From JADFXI01 sp963784135 (GTDB lineage Bacteria > Nitrospirota > Thermodesulfovibrionia > Thermodesulfovibrionales > Dissulfurispiraceae): a DNA stretch of 64,000 nucleotides. The stretch covers positions 496,001 through 560,000 of the forward strand of contig CAWAQG010000004.1 of assembly GCA_963784135.1 (NCBI GenBank), read 5' to 3'. Both the position numbers and the translations under genes were made by a program. The notes beneath the pieces are model-generated. The model did not search any database and had not been told where the DNA came from. It worked only from the letters and a program-made list of their open reading frames with translations. Each line of letters begins with the position of its first letter. Position 1 is the stretch's first letter. Shown here piece by piece: positions 34,073-44,274 of this stretch.

Positions 34073-37000
34073 GTGAATAACCCCAAAATACTTGATAATT
34101 CAACTCCCCAGTTTCAGCTTAAGACTTATTTAACTGAACTGCTTTCTTCCAATAGATACACTGAATTTTCTGTTGCTACCGGATACTGGGATTTGCCGGG
34201 GATGTTGGAATTATTACCGGCCCTTGAAGTATTTCTCGGTACACATATGTTGACAGAGGTAAGATTCCTCATAGGGGAAGAACCGAAAGTCAGAATTAAT
34301 CAATTAGATACTTCTTTCCCTGAGAAATATATCAAACAAGACCTGAAAGACCTTCCCTTTAAACGTGAATATCAACATGTGGCAAGCTTTTTAGCCGCAT
34401 ATCTGGATTCAGGAAGAATAAAGGTGAAGCTCTACAAAAGGGGCTTTCTTCATGCCAAATGCTATATTGTCGGGTCAGAAAAGGAAAATGCAATCGGCAT
34501 AATCGGCAGTTCTAATTTTACGAGGAACGGTCTTCTTGGCAATACAGAGTTGAATGATGTTGAGTACGACCATCGCATTGTCAATTACATACCTATGGAT
34601 GCCTGTCAGGACCCGAGCCACAGAAGCTGGTTCGAGAAACTATGGAACGATGACCTGAATAAGGACTGGAATAAGCAATTCAAGATGGAGATTTTAGGCC
34701 TCAGCAAATTCGGAACCCTGACCTATTCACCATACGAGATGTATATCAGAATATTATACGAACTATATGGTGAGGATATTGAGATTGAAGAGAAACTTAA
34801 GTCCGAGGCCAGATTTGAGAGCAGGGTTACACTGACAATGTTTCAGGAAGAGAGCTTCCGTAAGGTAATGTCAAAACTCAATAATGACAAGATTGGCATG
34901 TGCCTTGTCGGTGACAGCGTTGGACTCGGCAAATCATTTATTGCAAAAAATGTAATAGAGGAATATGGCTACTTCCAAAGGAAAAATGTAATGGTGGTAT
35001 GCCCGGCCTCCCTCAGGGATGATTGGACAACCCATCTGAAAGATATTACGGTCAATGCCCCTGTATACTCAATCACCGAGTTTTCCCAGGATAGCAGTTT
35101 CCTTGATATAAAGAATGACTTGTTACAAAGAAAACTTATCTCAAAGAGTGATAATGCAGTTGACCTTTTAGTAATTGATGAGAGCCACAACCTTAAGACG
35201 CAGGGCAGCAAGTCATTTCAGAATCTGCTGCAATTGATAACAGAAAAACAATATTGCATTGCACTCCCCAAGGTCTTAATGCTGTCTGCAACCCCGGTGA
35301 ACAATGGTATAAAAGACCTTGCAAACCAAATCATATTAGCAAAGGGCGGTAATGAAAGATTCTTTGCCCACTTCGGCATTCCAAACATATTATCTCTTTT
35401 CGGCGCCACCCAGAGAGAATTTAAGTTAAGGGATTCAGAGGAAGTCTTTGCCGACCTCTATCCGATCCTGAACAAGATAATGGTTAAGAGGACCAAGCAC
35501 CAGGTAAAAAAAGATTTTCCGGATGCCCTTCTTGACGGTGAACCCATTATTTTCCCTGAGGAACGACTTGAGAATGTCCTTTATGAACTGGACAGCAAAG
35601 AAGTGAGAAAGGCGATAAGCCATGAATTGCGGGAAATTGAAAAAACCAATAGATTGCTTTATGAGTTTTTCACTCTTGAATTAGAGACAAGCGATGAAGA
35701 GCTGGAGGAAAAAGAAGGGGTAAAAGAGTTTTTTAAATTCACCGACATAAGTAAACGTAAGAAGATAAACCAGACAGAGTTTGAATCAGTTTTTCACTTT
35801 ATTGACAGGGCCATTAAAGGCTTGAAGTTGATTCCATACAGCTATCTTACCGAAAAAATCGACAAGACAGAAGACGAAGAGATACAGGCCAGTGCTCGAA
35901 AAAACCTGACCGGAGTTATGAAAGTCACCATGTTTAAATCCTTTGATTCGTCGCTTCATACATTTAACAAGCGTATAGAGAAATACGAATCTTATTTATA
36001 CAATTTTGAGACCCTCTTTTTTGAGCATGCGAAGATCGCCAAACCTGTAATCGTGCAGAAGGCTATGGCACGACATGAGGAAGAGCCGGATGAAGATATT
36101 ATGGATTTAATCTTTGATGAGATTACAAGATTTGAAGAAAGAGAGAAAAATAAAAAAGAGGCAGATAAAACCTACAGGATTCAGAATGCATATGTTGAGA
36201 TCAACCTGAATGATTACAATACTAAAAACATCAAGGCATTTATACAACAGGATAAAGAAATCATCAGCCTCATTAAAAGAGTGCTCGGCAGTATTAAAAC
36301 TGACACAAAATTGAACGAACTGAAAAACCGGTTGAAGGCACTTAAGGGTAAAAAGGTCCTTGTCTTTTCATACTTTGCCACTACCATTGATTATTTGGCT
36401 CAAGAGTTAAACGAGTCGTTCCTTTCTGAGATAGGCATTAAAAGTGATCAGATCTCTTTTCTTAAAAGCAAGACCGGCAAAAATAAACAGGTTTTAGTGC
36501 AGCGCTTTTCTCCGAAAGCCCAGAGACAGACAGCAGTCAATGGCTTTGTGAACGGGCAGCCCGAATTGCAGATATTATGCAGTACAGATGTCCTGAGCGA
36601 AGGCCAGAACTTACAGGACTGCGGCATTATCATAAATTATGACCTTCACTGGAATCCCATAAAGATGGTGCAGAGAAATGGCAGAATAAACCGCCTTGGC
36701 TCATCGTTTAATGAAATATTTATCTATAATTTCCGGCCGGAGGACCAGTTGGACAAGTTCCTGCGATTGATGAAAAAGTTGCAGGAGAAGATAAGAATTA
36801 TAGGCTATAGTGTCGGGATTGACAGCAGTGTGCTGGGCGAACAGATCACAGAAAAGCAGTTTGGATTGATAGATAATATTTATTCCAGCGACAGGGAGAA
36901 ACAAAAACAGGCCGTTGAAGAGTTGGAGCGGGAAAACGATCTCGCCTTTGACGAGGCGTTTGAAAATGATCTCAGGGAATTTATGAGGAAGGCCTCCGAC

Positions 37001-37630
37001 GAAGAAAAGGAAAATATCAGAAACATGAACTTCAATAAATATTGTGGTATCCCTGCACTGAAAGACGACGAGAAGCTGTTGGCGTTCAACGTAGGCCAGG
37101 GTGAATTTGAATTCATCAGAACTGACGGAAAGAAGGTTGCCAAAGAATCCAACCAGTTGAAGGCATTAAGGCAGATACGCAGCTTTGATCAGGAAAGACG
37201 GGCCGAAAAGCTGACTTTTGATGAAAAGGCGGCATTGGAAAAGAAGGCGTTGGAGATATTTGAAGCAGAGAAGGCATACCAGGACACTATTGAGGATGTT
37301 GACCTCGAATCATTCATGGGAGTTAAGCAGTCCGGTGGGGCAACATCTCTCGCAAAATATAAAGAGGAATTACTCAGGCTTTTGCAGGATAATGGTGATA
37401 GATATTCCACGGATAATATGAACAGGATAAAGAGTTTGTTGACTTCAAGGAACCTTGCAGTGGAAAACAGGATAAGGAACTATCTGAAGAGATATGATAA
37501 TCGGGTTTCCGTCGATCTTCTTGATACTCTGGCAATCCTGAGCGCCAATCTGATAAAAAACGACATGCCGCAGGGGTCGCCTGATCCGGTACTGTGGTTC
37601 GGTTATCACAGTGAAGAAGCTAAATCATGA
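34073..37630 (+). CDS. PLD-nuclease-like domain fused to SNF2-family helicase
   Basis: 1185 residues from GTG 34073. An N-terminal phospholipase D-type domain has FLHAKCYIVG (H127, K129) with GIIGSSNFTRNGL (about 143-153), a half-site HxK motif. A SNF2 motor follows: Walker A VGDSVGLGKS (279-288), DESH (369-372), LSATPVNNG, and the C-terminal STDVLSEGQNLQ...NPIKMVQRNGRINRLG. The C-terminal 250 residues are charged and coiled. Such proteins act as restriction translocases with a nuclease head. The stop overlaps the methylase start by 4 bp. Confidence 0.9.
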   Translation: MNNPKILDNSTPQFQLKTYLTELLSSNRYTEFSVATGYWDLPGMLELLPALEVFLGTHMLTEVRFLIGEEPKVRINQLDTSFPEKYIKQDLKDLPFKREYQHVASFLAAYLDSGRIKVKLYKRGFLHAKCYIVGSEKENAIGIIGSSNFTRNGLLGNTELNDVEYDHRIVNYIPMDACQDPSHRSWFEKLWNDDLNKDWNKQFKMEILGLSKFGTLTYSPYEMYIRILYELYGEDIEIEEKLKSEARFESRVTLTMFQEESFRKVMSKLNNDKIGMCLVGDSVGLGKSFIAKNVIEEYGYFQRKNVMVVCPASLRDDWTTHLKDITVNAPVYSITEFSQDSSFLDIKNDLLQRKLISKSDNAVDLLVIDESHNLKTQGSKSFQNLLQLITEKQYCIALPKVLMLSATPVNNGIKDLANQIILAKGGNERFFAHFGIPNILSLFGATQREFKLRDSEEVFADLYPILNKIMVKRTKHQVKKDFPDALLDGEPIIFPEERLENVLYELDSKEVRKAISHELREIEKTNRLLYEFFTLELETSDEELEEKEGVKEFFKFTDISKRKKINQTEFESVFHFIDRAIKGLKLIPYSYLTEKIDKTEDEEIQASARKNLTGVMKVTMFKSFDSSLHTFNKRIEKYESYLYNFETLFFEHAKIAKPVIVQKAMARHEEEPDEDIMDLIFDEITRFEEREKNKKEADKTYRIQNAYVEINLNDYNTKNIKAFIQQDKEIISLIKRVLGSIKTDTKLNELKNRLKALKGKKVLVFSYFATTIDYLAQELNESFLSEIGIKSDQISFLKSKTGKNKQVLVQRFSPKAQRQTAVNGFVNGQPELQILCSTDVLSEGQNLQDCGIIINYDLHWNPIKMVQRNGRINRLGSSFNEIFIYNFRPEDQLDKFLRLMKKLQEKIRIIGYSVGIDSSVLGEQITEKQFGLIDNIYSSDREKQKQAVEELERENDLAFDEAFENDLREFMRKASDEEKENIRNMNFNKYCGIPALKDDEKLLAFNVGQGEFEFIRTDGKKVAKESNQLKALRQIRSFDQERRAEKLTFDEKAALEKKALEIFEAEKAYQDTIEDVDLESFMGVKQSGGATSLAKYKEELLRLLQDNGDRYSTDNMNRIKSLLTSRNLAVENRIRNYLKRYDNRVSVDLLDTLAILSANLIKNDMPQGSPDPVLWFGYHSEEAKS

Positions 37631-40600
37631 ACATTAAGGATATTGTAAGCAATACCGGTAAGCTGCAATATAACGACCTTTGTGTTGCCCTGATCGAGCG
37701 TTTTGGAGTAAATCAGACTGTAAAGTGGGACAGTGTGCTCCCTCACGAACAGCAACAAACCCTTTTCGGTGGAGAGATATTAAGGCTGATGTCTGACCAT
37801 CCTACCCTTGCAAACCAAAAGGAAATACGTCCTGTTTGCCTGATGAAGGGTGAACTTTCTCAGCTCCTCTTCTTTTATGTGCAATTAAAAGATGAGAAGC
37901 TGCCCAAGGCCGTAATTGAACGGATAGCCAGGAAATTTGTTGGTGGCGCCGCTGCAGATCGATATATCATCTGGTTTTTCGGGAATAAGAACTGCGATGT
38001 CCTGAAGATTGTTATTTCAGGCAAAGAAGGCAAGAAGATAAGGCTAAAGACACTTACCCTTGAAGCCGGGCAGTGGTTTAAGACCTATGATTATATCCTC
38101 AGCGAGGTAGAAAGAAAGTTCAATACCGGCGGGTTATTTCAGCAGTTCAAAGAACCGTCCGGGCTCTGGAAAGCAGTCTGGGATGCCTTTGATATTTCCA
38201 TTGTCAACAAAAAGTTCTACGCTGAGATTAAGACCATATTTGACATGCTCACCAAAGAGGAGTTGCCAAAATGCAAAGGCATTTTAGGTAATGAGCAAGA
38301 ACGGGGTCAGTTTGCCATCAGGCTTATAGGAAGGATTATTTTTTGCTGGTTCTTAAAGCGGAAGGGCATAATTGCTGATGATGTGATGTCCTCAAAGGCA
38401 GTTCAGACGCAACAGAACTATTACCGCGACCTTTTGGAACTATTGTTCTTTGATGTATTCAACACGCCGCTGAATGAGCGCCGGAAAGACCTTCCCGATT
38501 TAATCAAAAACTATCCTTTCCTTAATGGTGGTTTATTTGAGCCGCAGCACCATGACCACAAAGGCAATTGGATATTGAATATCTCGAATAACTGGTTTGT
38601 AAAATTCTTCGGCGATACTCTTGAACGGTACAACTTCACTGTTGATGAAAACTCCGCTGCGAGCTCGGAAATAGCGATTGACCCTGAAATGCTAGGAAGA
38701 ATATTTGAAAATCTTTTGGCTGAACAGAATCCGGAAACTGGAGAATCTGCTCGCAAAGCTACAGGATCATACTATACGCCACGAGAAATAGTTGACTTCA
38801 TGGTTGAAGAAAGCCTGATAGCTTATTTGAAGTGCCCAACTCGTGAAAAAGACGAAGCACCACTTTATCCGCTAAGCAAAACTATTCAACAGATACCCGA
38901 TGACGCTATTGAAGACTTTGTTCATACAGGGGCGCTTCCTGATTTATTAAAACCACATAACAAAGAGCTGCTTAACGGACTAAACGTCATAAAAGTGCTT
39001 GACCCAGCTTGCGGGTCAGGAGCATTTCCAATAAGCATGTTACAGAAAGTTGCAGCGCTGAAACTACAGTTAGACCCAAAGGCTTCGCCGTATAATCTTA
39101 AGCTCAAAACTATAGAGAACTCTATTTATGGCGTTGACATTCAGCCAATGGCAACGGAATTAAGCCGCCTGCGTTGCTGGCTATCGCTTATTGTTGATGA
39201 GGACCCTAAAGACATAAAACCATTGCCGAATCTTGACTTCAAATTTGTGACGGCTAATTCACTGGTAGACCTTGGTTATGATGAGTTTATTCATAAAGTA
39301 GAAACAGGAAAACTACCTGCCCTATTGTTGCATGATTTCAAAAAAAAACTTGATGCACTTCGCTCTGTGAGGCAGAAATATTTTGAGCCAACGCTGAATC
39401 AGACCCGTAAAGACGAGCTAAAAAAAGAGTTCAATGCGATCAAAAATGACCTGTTTAATATGTCGCTTGAGCTTATTAAACAAAAACTCCTTGACGCCGA
39501 CTTTGCAGTAAGGATTACAAGCTGGGAGCCTTTTGATGACTCAAAGGCTGCGCCGTTTTTTAATAAAAGCTGGATGTTCGGCATAGAGGACGGGTTTGAT
39601 GTGGTGATTGGAAATCCCCCTTATCTTGGATTCCAGGGGATAGATAAGTCTTTTAAAAAAGTACTTCAAAAACAATTCTTGACTGCAGAGGGCAAGTTTG
39701 ACTTATATATCCCATTTATAGAAAAAGGATATTATCTTCTGAAAGAGAATGGTTTTTTTATATTTATATGTCCTACTGGTTTTACGAAAAGAAATCACGG
39801 CAGTGCCATTAGAACCTTCCTGAAAAATAACACAACACTGCATGAGCTTGTAGATTTTGAACATGCACAAATTTTTGATCAAGCTACCAATTACACAGGT
39901 GTGTTTTCTTTCTTGAAGGCTAAGAATAATCTGAATAAGTTGAAATATAGAAATGGGTTAAGTGAGGAGCCATTATTCATAGGTCAGGAAGAGCTTTCTG
40001 AGAGCCCTTGGATATTCTCGAAGTCTCTGGACGCGAGTATTATTGCTAAATTGTTACAAAATTCAAAGCTCGGGGATATTACAAGAATCTCAGAAGGTAT
40101 CGTTACTGGGTTAAATACGCTCTATTTATTGAAAGAAGAATTTATTAAGGAAAAGAACTTTGAACCCGCCTACTTTGTTCCTTGTTATCGTGGGAAGGAC
40201 GTAGATAAATACTATTTAAAGGGATTCTCCGAATATTTATTCTATCCTTACAAATTAGCTGGTAATAAAACAGTTACCATCGATGAATCTGATTTATTGA
40301 AGGATTGTCCGCGCTTTGTAACATACTTAAAGGAAAATATGGATTTAATTAATAAAAGAAAATACTTTCTTGCATCAAACAAGAATTGGTACGAGCTATG
40401 GAACCAAAGAGATTTGAATAATTTCGTTCTTCCTAAAATTGTTACTCCTGAATTATCAGACCGCAATAGATTCTCTTTGGTACCATCGCCATATTTTTAT
40501 GGCGATACCGTCTGTGGTATGGTGCTAAAAAAAGAATATGAAGGTAAGATTAATCTGAAATTCTTGCTAGCAATATTAAACTCAAAATTGATTGAATGGT

Positions 40601-40863
40601 TCTACAAAAAAACAACGGTACCTAAGGCAGGAGGATTTTTTATATATAAGGTAATGTTCTTAAAAAATATCCCGGTTAAAGTGCTGCCATTATCACATCA
40701 GGCACCTATAGTTACGCTGGTAGATCAAATCTTAACGATGAAGGGAAAAGACCCGCAAACAATCATTTCTCCGATTGAAAATAAAATTGATGCTTTAGTT
40801 TATGAACTTTACGGACTTACAACCGAAGAAATTACTATTGTTGAGGGCACAAATGTGCAGTAA
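37627..40863 (+). CDS. Eco57I-type N6-adenine DNA methyltransferase with TaqI-like specificity domain
   Basis: 1078 residues. SAM-binding motif LDPACGSGAF near residue 457, catalytic NPPY near residue 661 (VVIGNPPYLGF), and GSYYTPREIVDFM near residue 377, all typical of type IIG/PglX-like methylases. The long C-terminus matches TaqI-type target recognition (VLPKIVTPELSDRNRFSL, KIVM...FLKNIPV). It has no obvious nuclease motif at the N-terminus. Coupling (ATGA) to the helicase suggests they form one restriction or defence complex. Confidence 0.92.
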   Translation: MNIKDIVSNTGKLQYNDLCVALIERFGVNQTVKWDSVLPHEQQQTLFGGEILRLMSDHPTLANQKEIRPVCLMKGELSQLLFFYVQLKDEKLPKAVIERIARKFVGGAAADRYIIWFFGNKNCDVLKIVISGKEGKKIRLKTLTLEAGQWFKTYDYILSEVERKFNTGGLFQQFKEPSGLWKAVWDAFDISIVNKKFYAEIKTIFDMLTKEELPKCKGILGNEQERGQFAIRLIGRIIFCWFLKRKGIIADDVMSSKAVQTQQNYYRDLLELLFFDVFNTPLNERRKDLPDLIKNYPFLNGGLFEPQHHDHKGNWILNISNNWFVKFFGDTLERYNFTVDENSAASSEIAIDPEMLGRIFENLLAEQNPETGESARKATGSYYTPREIVDFMVEESLIAYLKCPTREKDEAPLYPLSKTIQQIPDDAIEDFVHTGALPDLLKPHNKELLNGLNVIKVLDPACGSGAFPISMLQKVAALKLQLDPKASPYNLKLKTIENSIYGVDIQPMATELSRLRCWLSLIVDEDPKDIKPLPNLDFKFVTANSLVDLGYDEFIHKVETGKLPALLLHDFKKKLDALRSVRQKYFEPTLNQTRKDELKKEFNAIKNDLFNMSLELIKQKLLDADFAVRITSWEPFDDSKAAPFFNKSWMFGIEDGFDVVIGNPPYLGFQGIDKSFKKVLQKQFLTAEGKFDLYIPFIEKGYYLLKENGFFIFICPTGFTKRNHGSAIRTFLKNNTTLHELVDFEHAQIFDQATNYTGVFSFLKAKNNLNKLKYRNGLSEEPLFIGQEELSESPWIFSKSLDASIIAKLLQNSKLGDITRISEGIVTGLNTLYLLKEEFIKEKNFEPAYFVPCYRGKDVDKYYLKGFSEYLFYPYKLAGNKTVTIDESDLLKDCPRFVTYLKENMDLINKRKYFLASNKNWYELWNQRDLNNFVLPKIVTPELSDRNRFSLVPSPYFYGDTVCGMVLKKEYEGKINLKFLLAILNSKLIEWFYKKTTVPKAGGFFIYKVMFLKNIPVKVLPLSHQAPIVTLVDQILTMKGKDPQTIISPIENKIDALVYELYGLTTEEITIVEGTNVQ

Positions 40864-40907
40864 GCATTTATAGTGAGGACTGCATAAATGACAAATTTGG
40901 AGGACCA

Positions 40908-42017
40908 GTGATCCAATATGATTTAGCTATTCAAGGGCCACTAAATAGAGCCTCTGTTTTGAGAAGTATTCAAAAAATAGCTTCTCAAGGTGATTTTAAT
41001 AGAGTAACAGGCCTTTTTGCTTATGCTACAAAAAGCGGAGTAGATCTTCTGAATGAAACATTGAGCCGGAGCATGACGCAGTGGGATACCGCTGAGAAGC
41101 GCTGGGTCATATCTATCGATTTTGGATGCACGGAACCAGCCGCCTTACAACTGTTAATGTCATTAAAAAATTCTGAAGTTCGCGTTCCTTATTTCGAGGA
41201 AGTAATGAAGCGTCGATTTAATCCTGTTACTTGTTTTCATGCTAAAACAATTATTTTTGATAAAGACTTCGAGACTGGTGGAGGTCCTTTTGGCATGGTG
41301 GTTGGCTCGGCCAACTTAACCGTGAGTGGATTGTCATTAGGACATGAGAACTCGCTGGCGATAATGTGGAAAAAAACTTTTAATAAAGCAGTAAGAAATC
41401 GGCACGGAGCACTTATTGAAGAAATCAAACATGTCGAAGAATTAATAGATATGGCAACACCCTTAGACGCAGCAATGATAAGAAGGTATGCGAAGCAAAG
41501 ACCTAAGAAACAATTTAAACTGGAAGATCACAGCCTCCAAGTTAAAAGACTTACTGAGGATAGTCCTGAAGTTACGCTTACAAAGGCAGTAGCTTTAGCA
41601 ATCAGTCAAAACCTTTGGGTTGATGTAGATTACGTTGTTGAAAACCTTGGGAAAGGACTCCCCGGTAATCAGATTGATTTGCAGAGGGGAACCCGAGTAT
41701 TTTTCGGTTTCGGTGTGGGGCAAATTACTGCCAATACTGCATTGGGAAGTGTAAGGATAATATATGGAAGTAACGAGGTTGAATGTCATATGCGGTTTGG
41801 TAATAATTTAATGGATAAACTCAATCTTCCAGTCCCTGGGATTCAAGGCCCTATGGATTATAAGAATAAAACACTCTTATTTAGTAGAAAGCCTGACGGA
41901 GCCTTCCTATTGAAAGTAGGGTCTCCTCAAGAAGTGAAAAAATGGAAGAGCGCTTCACGTTCAAAGGGGACCCTTTATCCAATGAAAGGCGGTCGGGAGT
42001 TTGGAGTATTTGGTTAG
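40908..42017 (+). CDS. Phospholipase D-like nuclease-family protein
   Basis: 369 residues from GTG 40908, after a GGAGG site. FHAKTIIFDKDFETGGGPFGMVVGSANLTVSGL (about 109-141) is a PLD half-motif HxK...GSxN as in NgoFVII/BfiI-type restriction nucleases. The C-terminal part (QIDLQRGTRVFFGFGVGQITAN) resembles a restriction-type DNA-binding domain, but this is tentative. Located 44 bp after the methylase, it is probably the third member of the same system. Confidence 0.82.
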   Translation: MIQYDLAIQGPLNRASVLRSIQKIASQGDFNRVTGLFAYATKSGVDLLNETLSRSMTQWDTAEKRWVISIDFGCTEPAALQLLMSLKNSEVRVPYFEEVMKRRFNPVTCFHAKTIIFDKDFETGGGPFGMVVGSANLTVSGLSLGHENSLAIMWKKTFNKAVRNRHGALIEEIKHVEELIDMATPLDAAMIRRYAKQRPKKQFKLEDHSLQVKRLTEDSPEVTLTKAVALAISQNLWVDVDYVVENLGKGLPGNQIDLQRGTRVFFGFGVGQITANTALGSVRIIYGSNEVECHMRFGNNLMDKLNLPVPGIQGPMDYKNKTLLFSRKPDGAFLLKVGSPQEVKKWKSASRSKGTLYPMKGGREFGVFG

Positions 42018-42067
42018 GCTGGTCAAGGATATAAGGGAGGATAAAGTGGACGGTTGTATTTATTTGT

Positions 42068-42328
42068 GTGCAGCTCATTGCAGTGTCCTTTTGCCAGTTA
42101 AACAGAACGATCCCTTTTATCCCAGATATCGATGAAGTTAGGCCCCCTGAGTTAATTTTGGAATATGTGAAAAAGTATGGGCCGATATCCAACCGGCAAG
42201 TAAGGGAACTGCTCGGCGTTGATATTTATAAGGCATCTAAGTTGCTTAATAAATTGGTAAAAGACAGCAATTTGGTGAAATTGGGGACAAGTAATAAGAT
42301 AGCCACTTACGGCCTTAAAGATCATTAG
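42068..42328 (+). CDS. Short winged-helix protein, possibly a fragment
   Basis: 86 codons from GTG 42068. The C-terminal two-thirds is a winged HTH (ELILEYVKKYGPISNRQVRELLGVDIYKASKLLNKLVKDSNLVKLGTS). A GGAGG lies before GTG 42046 in another frame, which ends after 24 codons, so the native 5' end may have been lost by frameshift. It could regulate the preceding cluster. Confidence 0.55.
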   Translation: MQLIAVSFCQLNRTIPFIPDIDEVRPPELILEYVKKYGPISNRQVRELLGVDIYKASKLLNKLVKDSNLVKLGTSNKIATYGLKDH

Positions 42329-42526
42329 CAAGTAAATAGTTGCGAGTTCTACTGGCGGCCTCGAATTTAAAATAGTGCCCTACCTACTTTGATTTTTCCC
42401 CCTGCCTTTATCCGGTTAATCGTCGAAAAATGCGTTTTGCCCATTTGCTAATCTAAAAGTATAGGAAACAACGGGAGGGCAAATGGACCTGCAAACCGGT
42501 GAATTCAAAAAAATGGAGGTTAGGGC

Positions 42527-43255
42527 ATGACAATAAATGAAACATTGAAGGACTCAGTGAAAAAATTTGACGAAAACCCGGAAGCCCTAAGAACTTTGTT
42601 ATTTACCACTCTTTTTGGGTATTTCGGGATGGGCGCTATATTAATGCTCATGAGCAAGGCCGTACGGCACCGGCTTGCCGGATTTTTTATGGAAGCGTGG
42701 GGAACAATTTCAGGATTCTCTTACGTAGAATTGGCAAGAGGGGTGGCATTTTGGGTCTTTATTAATATCGGCCTGTACGTGGTTATTGGCATCGTGATGC
42801 AATGGCGCGCAATATGGGAGTCGAGCAAAAAGGGGTTATCAGAACCGGGTGTGGATATTCTGGCCTCAACGGTGAGGTGGTTTTCAGAGGCAATCTTGTA
42901 CGGGCCTGCCTATGGGAAGGAATGGATAGAAGCCGATTTCGCCGTCAGTTTTATTGCTCCAAAAGGAGATAACTCCACAATGACCGGGAAAGTGCGAAAT
43001 TTTCAAAAGATATGCATGATTTTTGATACCTATGCCGACATGCGGCGCCAGATGGCGACAAACAGATTGACATGGATTGTCTATCTGCTCGGAGCGCTTG
43101 GAGTGTTACTGCCGGGAATATATTCCTTTGTGTATGCACTCAAGGTCAATATTACTGTAACGGCTGAAGGCTGGATGGAGGATGGTTTAATGGAAGAGAT
43201 TAAAAGTCTACGGCGAGAAATCGAGAAGAGCAAGACCCTCTGGCTAAAGGGGTAA
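42527..43255 (+). CDS. Membrane protein of unknown function
   Basis: 242 residues with three or four hydrophobic segments (about 23-43, 75-93, 186-207), and a charged C-terminus with a coiled-coil look (EEIKSLRREIEKSK). GGAGG lies before the ATG. It has no recognised family. The small Pmp3-like gene follows after 22 bp, so they may be co-transcribed. Confidence 0.65.
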   Translation: MTINETLKDSVKKFDENPEALRTLLFTTLFGYFGMGAILMLMSKAVRHRLAGFFMEAWGTISGFSYVELARGVAFWVFINIGLYVVIGIVMQWRAIWESSKKGLSEPGVDILASTVRWFSEAILYGPAYGKEWIEADFAVSFIAPKGDNSTMTGKVRNFQKICMIFDTYADMRRQMATNRLTWIVYLLGALGVLLPGIYSFVYALKVNITVTAEGWMEDGLMEEIKSLRREIEKSKTLWLKG

Positions 43256-43277
43256 ACTGAAAAGGAGATAATGAGCA

Positions 43278-43463
43278 ATGAATGCACGTTCATATTTATC
43301 TGTCCGGAGTCCCTGGCTGATGTTTTTCACCATAGGACGGCCTATTTCGGGAATCCTCTGCATCTTGTTGCAGATGACAGGGATAGGATGGCCCATTGCC
43401 ATCAACTGGGCCATGAGTGCGCTTGAAAAATATGAGGCCAGGAATACAATAAAAAGGTTTTAA
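43278..43463 (+). CDS. Small membrane protein resembling the YqaE/Pmp3 family
   Basis: 61 residues with two hydrophobic helices; ISGILCILLQMTGIGWPIAINWAMSALEKYEARN is similar to the Pmp3/YqaE pattern of a helix pair with a central GWP. It has an AAGGAGAT ribosome site. Role unknown; relatives affect membrane potential. Confidence 0.65.
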   Translation: MNARSYLSVRSPWLMFFTIGRPISGILCILLQMTGIGWPIAINWAMSALEKYEARNTIKRF

Positions 43464-43813
43464 TGGCTGGCTTTGATAGAGTTCTCGAAGATATTGTAGG
43501 TTGTGTTCCCGGCGTGTGAGGGCAACGAAATCAAGAAGGTGGCCTGAGGGGCCTTAAAGCGATTGGCCGCCTACTTATTCGTCGCTTGGCTCTCTGTTGG
43601 CCCTCTCGCACACTCCACCCTGCTACTTCGCACCCGAGAGATCTCGCCAAGAATGTTGAATTCCGGGTGAAACTCGCTCGGTTGCTGTCTTAGCGCGAAT
43701 GAGAACCGCGTGTTATTCAGCAGCAGTTGTTTCAGGGTCGTAACGATTCTTCCCACTTACGAGTAGCTCGCTGATATAATAACCTTATGCTCCTAATCGA
43801 GAAAGGTTAGCCA
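43464..43813. other. Spacer with no complete gene
   Basis: A minus-strand frame of 61 codons (LLLNNTRFSFALRQQPSEFHPEF) may be the relic of a gene end; nothing else is recognised. Confidence 0.4.
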
Positions 43814-44107
43814 ATGCGACATGTCTATTCTGACGAAAGTACTTTTTCTGATCCGCGCCTTTGCATCGGAGTTGGGATGCTTTTATCTGATTCAGATATT
43901 TCGGCAGCATTAATCACTAATGCCATGAATGCCTTACGGGAGGATCCTGATAGATTCGAAGGACGATCCAAGACTATCGATGATCGAACAATCGAACGCG
44001 GATATTTTCATGCTTCGGAAGACAGCAAAAATGCTCATTCTCACTTGTGCAATCAGATAAATACTCTTAATAATGTAAGAAATGAGCCTAATCTTCTCGC
44101 TTTTTAA
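43814..44107 (+). pseudogene. DUF3800-like protein, truncated
   Basis: 97 residues. RHVYSDESTFSDPRLCIGVGMLL at the N-terminus is a DUF3800-like (RNase H-fold) start with the first Asp. The family is usually 200 or more residues, and the rest is missing after NNVRNEPNLLAF. Assignment is tentative. Confidence 0.5.
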
Positions 44108-44274
44108 CAGTAGAGAAAAGGAGAGACTGCTTTTTCAAGGAATGCCTTTTCCTTTTTTTACACTGATGGGATCATATTTGTCGCATGATATAATTGTGTG
44201 GACTATAAGTGGAAACAGTTAGCCCAAACAGATTAGCCCATGTTGAAAAAGTCCGTGTGGTATAGTAAATTGTT

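Noticed and set aside
34073..42017. DISARM assignment
   Set aside because: SNF2, methylase and PLD parts are present but drmA and drmB are not seen nearby.
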